Origin: an uncultured Prevotella sp.
GTDB taxonomy: Bacteria > Bacteroidota > Bacteroidia > Bacteroidales > Bacteroidaceae
Assembly: GCA_900550035.1 (NCBI GenBank)
Contig: URQS01000012.1
Span: 4,050 to 68,049 of the forward strand
Direction of reading: 5' to 3'
DNA: 64,000 bases
In this document: piece after piece, positions 58,333 through 64,000 of the stretch
Layout of the letters: each line of letters begins with the position of its first letter
How positions within the stretch are numbered: the stretch's first letter is position 1
The notes under the pieces: model-generated
Seen by the model: the letters and a program-made list of their open reading frames with translations, nothing else
What the model was told of the DNA's origin: nothing
Database searches by the model: none
Made by a program: the position numbers and the translations under genes

Positions 58333-59571
58333 TTTATTGCCCAATGTTATTTTCTTAAGCAGATATGACGGATTGATTCGCAGACATATACCAGCCGACA
58401 CGCTGATTTGGTTAGCTTCGCGATACAATCCGTTCTCTGCTGTTTTCGCATTTGTAGGCAGATTGTCGAAAATGTCCGCATAGGCTCCCCATGAGAATCC
58501 GTGTCCCAAGTCGCGTGAGTAACTGATGCGGGTGCTTATCATCTGTGTGTTAGGTACGATATAGTTGTCATTGAACATCGAAATCGAGCCATATAGCGGA
58601 TTGCCGAATACGGTTATGAAGTTGTGGGCTCTCCAATATGCAGCATGCAGACAGAAATGCCATAGGTTGAAGTCGGCCTTGGTGTAGAATCCATAACCTT
58701 TTTCGAGTGGAAGCATTCCTCCCGACATCTGCTTGTAGTATAGTGCTGCTGCCTCTATATTGATACTTGTTAATATGTTGTTTCGAGTGTGTATGGTTGT
58801 TCCTATGCCTGCAGCTGCATTTGTCCATGTCTTCACCTCGCGCGATTCTGCTTCCGGATTTATCTCGCCTCCCCGGTGTTGCATTATCAACTGTATGGGG
58901 AAGTAAACATGTGTAGCACTGTTAGGATTGTTTACTTTGAATCGTGTTGACAATCCGTATGTGAAGGCTTCTTGGTGTTTGTCGTTATTGAAGATGAAGC
59001 TTTCCCAGTTTATCCATGTGTCAAAATCCATGAATTTATTGCGCCAAAGTATCTGCAGTCCTGCTTCGGGGTCGGTTGATAGCGAGGTTTCAGGATTGTA
59101 TAGAGGTTCGATAAGATGGTGGTTGCTTTTGCCGTAAATATTGCCAATCACGATGTCTACATTACGCGCAGCAGCCAGTTGTACTCTGAAGAAAGGTAGT
59201 ATATGAAATCCTTCCTGTGTCTGCTGTCCTTTCCATGTAGCTATGTCCTTATAGTTCATATTAGGGTATTTGTTGGCTCCCCAATAATGTAGCATATATA
59301 TACCAGCCTCTAATTTTAGTTTTTTAAGAGGCTGATAGCTTATTGTCGGCTGTAGCCAAAAGCCAGGAAGAGTGTATCCCTTTACCAAATTACCTTTGTA
59401 TTCGTTGTCGCGGAAAAATCCCATACCATCTATATTTAGCCTGATTTCTCCATGTGCAGTAGTATCTATCCTGCTGTTGCTTTCATAAAGCAGAGAGTCG
59501 TTTTGAGCTAATGTATTAGTGGTGAACATCAAGCTTAATGCGACGGCGACAAATTTTAATATGTTTCTCAT
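58327..59571 (-). CDS. Outer-membrane beta-barrel protein of unknown function
   Basis: The 414-residue protein has a signal peptide (NILKFVAVALSLMFTTNTLA) followed by strands typical of an outer-membrane barrel. Aromatic residues alternate with polar ones (PGFWLQPTISYQPLKKLKLE, AGIYMLHYWGANKYP, HILPFFRVQLAAARNVDIVI). A repeated NPLYGSISMFND/EPLYNPETSLS wording hints at internal symmetry. No known family is recognised. It lies 17 bp downstream of dprA on the same strand and may be in its operon. Function is not predicted. Confidence 0.7.
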   Translation of the reverse strand: MRNILKFVAVALSLMFTTNTLAQNDSLLYESNSRIDTTAHGEIRLNIDGMGFFRDNEYKGNLVKGYTLPGFWLQPTISYQPLKKLKLEAGIYMLHYWGANKYPNMNYKDIATWKGQQTQEGFHILPFFRVQLAAARNVDIVIGNIYGKSNHHLIEPLYNPETSLSTDPEAGLQILWRNKFMDFDTWINWESFIFNNDKHQEAFTYGLSTRFKVNNPNSATHVYFPIQLIMQHRGGEINPEAESREVKTWTNAAAGIGTTIHTRNNILTSINIEAAALYYKQMSGGMLPLEKGYGFYTKADFNLWHFCLHAAYWRAHNFITVFGNPLYGSISMFNDNYIVPNTQMISTRISYSRDLGHGFSWGAYADIFDNLPTNAKTAENGLYREANQISVSAGICLRINPSYLLKKITLGNKL

Positions 59572-59588
59572 TATTTTGTTTTATTTTT

Positions 59589-60719
59589 TTAGTTCATCAG
59601 ATGGTAAACGCCTCCTGCATACAGCTTGACTATTCCTTTCAATTCCAGACTGAATAGTGTTGAGGCAATTGTGGTTATTGGCATACCACATTTTACGGCA
59701 ATAATGTTTGTTTGTAAATCATTGGTCTGTTGCAGGGTGTTTACGATGCGGGCTTCGTCGTCTGTTAGCTCGGGGAACATCTGTCGTTCTATTCCTTTTT
59801 CGCGTGCTTTCTTCAGTTTGGCGTCTTGTTCCCATCCCATTGTCTTTACGAAGTCTTCTGCTGATGTAATAAGAGCAGCTTTATTGTCGCGTATAAGATT
59901 GTTGCATCCTTCGCTGTAGGGCATTCCGATGTTTCCAGGGAAAGCGAAAACGTCGCGACTATAGCTGTTGGCAATGTCGGCTGTTATCAGTCCGCCGCCA
60001 TGAGCAGCGCTCTCTACCAGAATTGTTGCATCTGCTGTGCCGGCAATGATACGATTGCGTCGTACAAAGTTCATTTTGTCAGCGTTGGTTCCGGTCATGA
60101 ATTCCGTTAAGAGTCCGCCTTGTTTCAGCATTTCGGTTGCAGTTTCGCGGTGTGCGGTAGGGTAGAGGTAGTCGAGTCCATGGGCGAGTACACCCACTGT
60201 TTCAAGTCCGTTTTTCAGTGCATTTCGGTGTGCGTGAATGTCCACACCGTATGCCAGCCCACTTATTACAAGTGTGTCAGGACATAATTCTTTCAACTGG
60301 CTTATGAACTTGCTTATTATTTCTTGTCCGTAGACAGTGCAATGTCGTGTGCCGACTACGGATATTATGCGTTGTTTGTTTAGGTCGGCTGTACCTCTAT
60401 AATATAACACGAGTGGTGCGTCCTCACATTCGTGCAAGCGTTGTGGATAGTCGTCATCGTTGAAAACAAGTGGCTTTATTCTATGGCTTTCGTCAAATTC
60501 CAGTTCCTTTTCGGCGCGTCGCATAGCGTCCGAAACATCCTTGAAAGCCTCAATAAGCCGTGGCGTAGCATCAGGAAGCACCGCCCGAATGTCGTGGCGG
60601 TGCTCCATGATGGTTGTTGCCGACCCAAGCTTGCGATAAAGTTGCAAGCTTGTGGCAACATTAAAATAGTTGATGCGTGTCAGAGCGACAGCATATAGTG
60701 TCTCTTGGTTTATGTTCAT
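59589..60719 (-). CDS. dprA: DNA-processing protein DprA
   Basis: DprA (Smf) loads RecA on incoming single-stranded DNA during transformation. The 376 residues show a SAM-like N-terminal part and a Rossmann fold with the signatures YYRGTADLNKQRIISVVGTR, SGLAYGVDIHAHRNALKNGL and ETVGVLAHGLDYLYPTAHRE. After these come MNFVRRNRIIAGTADATILV and FAFPGNIGMPYSEGCNNLI. A winged-helix-like end (IIAVKCGMPITTIASTLFSL) completes it. It lies 10 bp after the DASS transporter gene. Natural competence cannot be concluded from it alone. Confidence 0.93.
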   Translation of the reverse strand: MNINQETLYAVALTRINYFNVATSLQLYRKLGSATTIMEHRHDIRAVLPDATPRLIEAFKDVSDAMRRAEKELEFDESHRIKPLVFNDDDYPQRLHECEDAPLVLYYRGTADLNKQRIISVVGTRHCTVYGQEIISKFISQLKELCPDTLVISGLAYGVDIHAHRNALKNGLETVGVLAHGLDYLYPTAHRETATEMLKQGGLLTEFMTGTNADKMNFVRRNRIIAGTADATILVESAAHGGGLITADIANSYSRDVFAFPGNIGMPYSEGCNNLIRDNKAALITSAEDFVKTMGWEQDAKLKKAREKGIERQMFPELTDDEARIVNTLQQTNDLQTNIIAVKCGMPITTIASTLFSLELKGIVKLYAGGVYHLMN

Positions 60720-60729
60720 TCTATAGTTT

Positions 60730-62193
60730 TTACCAAACGTGCAGTTCGCCCAATACGAAGAGCAGTGAATAGCCGAGTATGAGTCCGATGATACCCATAG
60801 TCAGACCTATCTTCATCATTTCGTTCTGCTTCACCAGTCCTGTTGAGTGTGCGATGGCGTTTGGAGGTGTAGAGATAGGCAGGGTCATTGCTACTGACGC
60901 TGCCACGGCAATACCGATGAGCACAGTAGGTGTTCCGCCGATGCTGTTGAGCGAGTCGCCCATACCCTTGCATACCACAGCAAGGATTGGCACGAGCAAA
61001 GCTGCTGTTGCGGTGTTCGATATGAAGTTGGACAGAATGTAGCAGATGACGCCCGAAGCAAGCAGAATCATTACCGGCGACCATGATCCGAACGGTATGC
61101 TCTTGATGACATTCTCTGCCAGCCCCGACTCATTGAGGGCCAATCCGAGTGCAAAACCACCGGCAACCATCCATATAACGCTCCAGTTGATTTCTTCAAG
61201 GTCGCGCGCCTTGATTACGCCCGTGAATGCGAATACCACGATAGGAATCATGGCTACGGTGTTAGAGCCTACGCCTGTCCAACGGTCGCAAATCCAAAGC
61301 AATACGGTTATGATGAAAGTACCAGCCACTACCATGGTGCGCCAGTTGTGCTGTACTTCGCCCTCAATCTCAAGCTGTATGGTTTTTTTCTTGAACGGGA
61401 AGAAGGTCTTCAGCAAATACCAGCCGATAAGCAACAGAACTACAGTCAGCGGAAGCATATACATCATCCATTCGCCAAATCCTATGCCGAGGTTGAGGCC
61501 GGTAGGTGAGTTGAGATACTTCAATGCGATGGCATTAGGAGGAGTTCCGATTGGAGTTCCCATACCGCCGATGTTGGCAGCCACCGGAATTGAGAGTGTC
61601 AGGGCCACTCGTCCCTTGCCTTCAGGAGGCAAAGCCTTGAACACCGGGGCAAGGAATGTGAGCATCATGGCTGCTGTGGCAGTGTTGCTGACAAACATCG
61701 AGAATACGCCGGTGATGAGTATGAAGCCCAACAGTACATTCTCGCTCTTCTGTCCGAACGGCTTTAGCAGCGTGCGTGCCAGCAATACGTCAAGACCCGA
61801 CTTGGTGGCAGCAATAGCAAGGATGAAACCGCCAAGGAAGAGTATGATGATTGGGTCGGCAAATGTGGCCATGAGCGCACTATGGTCGAGCAGTTCGCTC
61901 TTGTCTATTCCCGATCGGAAGAAGTGGAAAGCGTTGTCGGATGTAGTAAGAAGCAGCAAGCCGATAAGCGAAACTGATGTTGCCCATGGTGAAATAGCCT
62001 CGGTCACCCACAGTATAGTCGCGAGAGCGAACACTGCGATGATGCGTTGCTGGATTACCGTAAGTCCGTCGATGCCGAAACTATCAATCGGAAGGTTCCA
62101 GATTATCAGTGTGACAAGGACGGCGATAGCGAAAAGGGTTGCGTTTTTCTTGCTGAAGTTACCAGTAAGAAGGTTTCTTTTTTCTGTTGCCAT
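60730..62193 (-). CDS. DASS/SLC13-family anion:Na+ symporter
   Basis: The 487-residue transporter has about eleven helices and the paired signature of the divalent anion:sodium symporters: MFVSNTATAAMMLTFLAPVF in the first half and NFISNTATAALLVPILAVVC in the second, each with the SNT motif that binds Na+ and a substrate carboxylate. GTPIGTPPNAIALKYLN and PISTPPNAIAHSTGLVKQNE are the matching hairpins. It should import dicarboxylates or sulfate; the exact substrate is unknown. Its leader begins with a stable hairpin. dprA follows in the same transcript. Confidence 0.9.
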   Translation of the reverse strand: MATEKRNLLTGNFSKKNATLFAIAVLVTLIIWNLPIDSFGIDGLTVIQQRIIAVFALATILWVTEAISPWATSVSLIGLLLLTTSDNAFHFFRSGIDKSELLDHSALMATFADPIIILFLGGFILAIAATKSGLDVLLARTLLKPFGQKSENVLLGFILITGVFSMFVSNTATAAMMLTFLAPVFKALPPEGKGRVALTLSIPVAANIGGMGTPIGTPPNAIALKYLNSPTGLNLGIGFGEWMMYMLPLTVVLLLIGWYLLKTFFPFKKKTIQLEIEGEVQHNWRTMVVAGTFIITVLLWICDRWTGVGSNTVAMIPIVVFAFTGVIKARDLEEINWSVIWMVAGGFALGLALNESGLAENVIKSIPFGSWSPVMILLASGVICYILSNFISNTATAALLVPILAVVCKGMGDSLNSIGGTPTVLIGIAVAASVAMTLPISTPPNAIAHSTGLVKQNEMMKIGLTMGIIGLILGYSLLFVLGELHVW

Positions 62194-62243
62194 AAATCTT
62201 TGTTAGGTTAGATTAATTAATTCTTTGTTAATAGGTCAGTACA

Positions 62244-62290
62244 AATCCCGGTCAGAACATCCTCTTGTATGGGCGGTTCTTTCCGGGATT
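62244..62290 (-). promoter_or_regulatory. 5'-leader hairpin of the DASS gene
   Basis: aatcccgg (62244-62251) pairs with ccgggatt (62283-62290), and gaac with gttc inside; the inner 17-nt loop can fold further. It sits within the first 50 nt of the predicted transcript, 50 bp before the start codon, and has no T-run. It matches no riboswitch that I recognise. Confidence 0.55.
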
Positions 62291-62302
62291 GCATTACGTT
62301 CA

Positions 62303-62333
62303 CAAAGATAATCAAAATTGAAATAACGCCAAA
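62303..62333 (-). promoter_or_regulatory. Promoter TTTG-N19-TATCTTTG of the DASS-dprA operon
   Basis: On the minus strand TTTG lies at 62330-62333 and TATCTTTG at 62303-62310, with 19 bp between. Transcription should begin near 62296. Confidence 0.65.
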
Positions 62334-62373
62334 ATTTTTGGCATGTTTTTGAATGTTATTTTCATTATGTTTG

Positions 62374-62381
62374 TAACTTTG
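62374..62381 (+). promoter_or_regulatory. Promoter -7 box TAACTTTG of the binding-protein gene
   Basis: TAACTTTG followed by gcaccg lies about 215 bp before the start at 62596. If used, the leader contains the whole 22-nt repeat array. Confidence 0.55.
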
Positions 62382-62408
62382 CACCGTTCATTTTATATGA
62401 CTTTGTAA

Positions 62409-62518
62409 ATGTAGTCCTTTTGCACTTCAAAAGGACTCGTTTTGGAGCGTAAAAGGACTCCTTTTGCATGGCTAAAGTTGTCCTTTTGGAGTGCAAAAGG
62501 ACTACATTTGAAAAACAG
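62409..62518 (+). repeat. Array of 22-nt degenerate tandem repeats (B)
   Basis: Five consecutive 22-nt units lie at 62409, 62431, 62453, 62475 and 62497, with the pattern aaggactccttttg.a...aa. Units run in mirrored form, so that 62407-62436 and 62480-62509 make a 30-bp inverted repeat with one mismatch. The array lies between a promoter box and the start codon of the binding-protein gene. No spacers exist between units. Confidence 0.8.
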
Positions 62519-62595
62519 CTGTTTCCGACTCCTTTTACGGGTCGGTTATGTACGGTTTAACGTCAATACTATATAATATAATAAGGTGTAAATAT

Positions 62596-63765
62596 ATGAA
62601 GTCGCATTATTCACGTTTTTCGATTGTTTCTGGTCTGGGCATTTGTGTGTCGGCATTGGCATTGCTCTCGGTTTATGCATGTGGAGGCAAGCGTACCGGT
62701 TCGGTTGCTCAAGGTGGCGATACCGTTCGCATGGAGTATGCCAGGCATATCACTATAGTAAAGCATGACGGCTACACCACAGCCGAACTCTCCAACCCTT
62801 GGCGTAAGGATGGCGTGCTGCATCGTTATGTATTGGTCAGTCGCAAAGACTCTGCCCGTATGGCTTCCGAGCTGTCTGCATTGGATGGCACTGTAGTGTA
62901 CACGCCAGTGAAAAGAGCGGTCTTGTTCTCGGCACCGCATTGCTATCTGATGGGCGAGATAGGTGCTGCAGATGCGGTGAGCGGCGTGTGCGACTTGAAC
63001 TACATTAATCTCCCATATCTTCACAAGGCTGTTTCGGAGGGTCGTGTGGCCGATTGTGGCAATGGCATGTCGCCGTCGGTAGAGCGTATTGTATCGGTTT
63101 CGCCCGACGCTTTGTTTGTTACTCCGTTCGAGGGAGTCAACTATGGCCAGCTCGCCAATATCGGTGTGCCGCTCGTAGAGTGTGCCGACTATATGGAGAC
63201 ATCGGCATTGGGGCGTGCCGAATGGATGAAGTTCTACGGCATGCTTGTAGGGCGTGAGAATGAGGCAGACAGCCTTTTTGCTGTGGTGAAGCGCAATTAT
63301 GCCGACTATAAAGACCATGCAATGAAGTCGGCATTGCGTCCGCGTGTCATAACAGAGCGTGTGGTAGGTGGCGTGTGGTATTGTCCTGGTGGCGAGAGTT
63401 CAATGGGACAGTTGTTGCGCGATGCCGGTGTGGATTATGTCTTTGCCGACGACAAACACAGCGGTTCGCTTTCTCTTTCGCCCGAGAAAGTAATAGAAAA
63501 GGCTGCCACGGCCGACTGGTGGCTTTTCGTGAATAGTGGTGCTGGCAATCTCGACCGCAACGGCTTGCTTACAGAATATGAGGGCTACAAGATGATAAAG
63601 GCTTATCGTGAGGGGCATGTGCTCGAATGTGTACCGAGTATGTCAAACCCATATTTCGAACAAATCTCGTTCCGTCCCGACTTCCTGCTTGCCGACTTCA
63701 TCAGTTGGTTTCATCCCGAACTGCATATTTTGCCCTCTGCTCACTACTATAAACTCATGGAATAG
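62596..63765 (+). CDS. Periplasmic-binding lipoprotein of BtuF/FecB type
   Basis: The 389-residue protein from ATG 62596 (an ATG at 62548 would add 16 residues unlike a signal) has a lipoprotein signal with lipobox Cys in LALLSVYACGGK. Two lobes of a type III binding protein joined by a long helix follow: VDCGN-like RVADCGNGMSPSVERIVSVS, ALFVTPFEGVNYGQLANIGV, PLVECADYMETSALGRAEWM, and RVITERVVGGVWYCPGGESS with GQLLRDAGVDYVFADDKHSG. It should bind iron-siderophore, haem or cobalamin for a FecCD/BtuC pump. The only such permease in the window is 8 kb away. Confidence 0.85.
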   Translation: MKSHYSRFSIVSGLGICVSALALLSVYACGGKRTGSVAQGGDTVRMEYARHITIVKHDGYTTAELSNPWRKDGVLHRYVLVSRKDSARMASELSALDGTVVYTPVKRAVLFSAPHCYLMGEIGAADAVSGVCDLNYINLPYLHKAVSEGRVADCGNGMSPSVERIVSVSPDALFVTPFEGVNYGQLANIGVPLVECADYMETSALGRAEWMKFYGMLVGRENEADSLFAVVKRNYADYKDHAMKSALRPRVITERVVGGVWYCPGGESSMGQLLRDAGVDYVFADDKHSGSLSLSPEKVIEKAATADWWLFVNSGAGNLDRNGLLTEYEGYKMIKAYREGHVLECVPSMSNPYFEQISFRPDFLLADFISWFHPELHILPSAHYYKLME

Positions 63766-63838
63766 TGCATAAAATAAGGCTGAAAGGTATGATTTTGCAT
63801 AAAAATGACATTTTTGATGAAAAAAAGTGCAGGAAATG

Positions 63839-63870
63839 TTTGGTGGTATAGAAAATAAATACTACCTTTG
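63839..63870 (+). promoter_or_regulatory. Promoter TTTG-N20-TACCTTTG of tRNA-Ser
   Basis: TTTG lies at 63839-63842 and TACCTTTG at 63863-63870, followed by CACTCGC as in the other two tRNA promoters. Confidence 0.65.
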
Positions 63871-63915
63871 CACTCGCAATTGAGAAACAGTGCTCCGGTT
63901 AAAACTTTAATCGTA

Positions 63916-64000
63916 TGGAAGTTTGGGTGAGTGGCTGAAACCAGTAGTTTGCTAAACTGCCGTACGGGTAACCGTACCGGGGGTTCGAATCCCCCAGCTT
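63916..64000 (+). tRNA. tRNA-Ser (GCT), 3' end cut by the window
   Basis: The acceptor 5' strand is GGAAGTT, the anticodon arm AGTAGTTTGCTAAACTGCC has anticodon GCT, the long variable arm TACGGGTAACCGTA is of serine type, and the T arm is GGGGGTTCGAATCCCCC. Only the last bases of the acceptor 3' strand are missing. Confidence 0.93.

Noticed and set aside
62409..62518. Possible CRISPR array
   Set aside because: The 22-nt units follow each other without spacers, are degenerate and have mirrored orientation; no cas genes are near.

Overview
The window reads as a contiguous stretch of a Bacteroidota chromosome, most likely Bacteroidales close to Prevotella/Segatella. Signs of this are repeated promoters of the TTTG-N19/20-TAnnTTTG type, a cydAB operon led by a DUF4492 gene, TonB-dependent receptors with carboxypeptidase-like N-domains, a GldB-like lipoprotein, secreted proteins with C-terminal sorting-type tails, and an aspartokinase/homoserine dehydrogenase-ApgM-threonine synthase operon. 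I saw no prophage, transposase, CRISPR array or rRNA. Nearly all genes are housekeeping or envelope genes, so the unusual material lies mainly between genes and in a few altered genes.

Layout. 1-2.7 kb: a thioredoxin-fold gene whose 3' end is broken by a 2.3 kb segment bounded by 37-bp direct repeats; the segment holds a broken small gene and an AAA/PD-(D/E)XK gene. 2.8-7.4 kb: an outer-membrane receptor and a minus-strand group (NlpE-like, thioredoxin-like, nitroreductase), two of which carry frameshifts. 7.5-17 kb: M6 peptidase, M15 peptidase, small lipoprotein, mtaB, a glycosyltransferase, GldB-like lipoprotein, mltG and a HAD phosphatase. 17-22 kb: a MacAB/TolC-type efflux operon whose spacers carry GC-rich palindromes. 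22.3-27.5 kb: riboflavin synthase, a rod-shaped noncoding RNA that looks like 6S RNA, the cytochrome bd operon and an SPFH protein.

27.7-32.9 kb: an operon of a secreted metallophosphatase, a TonB receptor and a beta-helix lipoprotein. 33-38 kb: the threonine operon. 38.5-39.1 kb: tRNA-Arg and two identical tRNA-His genes. 39.3-46 kb: SecG, a TPR protein, LptE, a sigma-54-type activator, a PdxA-like protein lacking its metal ligands, a DUF4837 lipoprotein and RlmN. 46.2-51 kb: a HAD/C_GCAxxG_C_C fusion gene with a frameshift, a small secreted protein, an L,D-transpeptidase, an ECF sigma factor, a putative anti-sigma factor and a small periplasmic protein. 51-58 kb: truA, a drug/metabolite exporter, dapA, a FecCD-type permease, ligA, a B3/B4-domain protein and pantothenate kinase. 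58-64 kb: an outer-membrane barrel protein, dprA, a DASS transporter, a metal/cobalamin-type binding lipoprotein and a tRNA-Ser cut by the window end.

Best candidates for follow-up are the 6S-like RNA (22973-23226), the two arrays of 22-nt degenerate repeats (46010-46096 and 62409-62518), the PdxA homologue with all three metal-binding histidines replaced (42549-43748), the insertion at 320-2637, and the structured leader of the DASS gene (62244-62290). All functional calls rest on reading the sequence; no database search was run.
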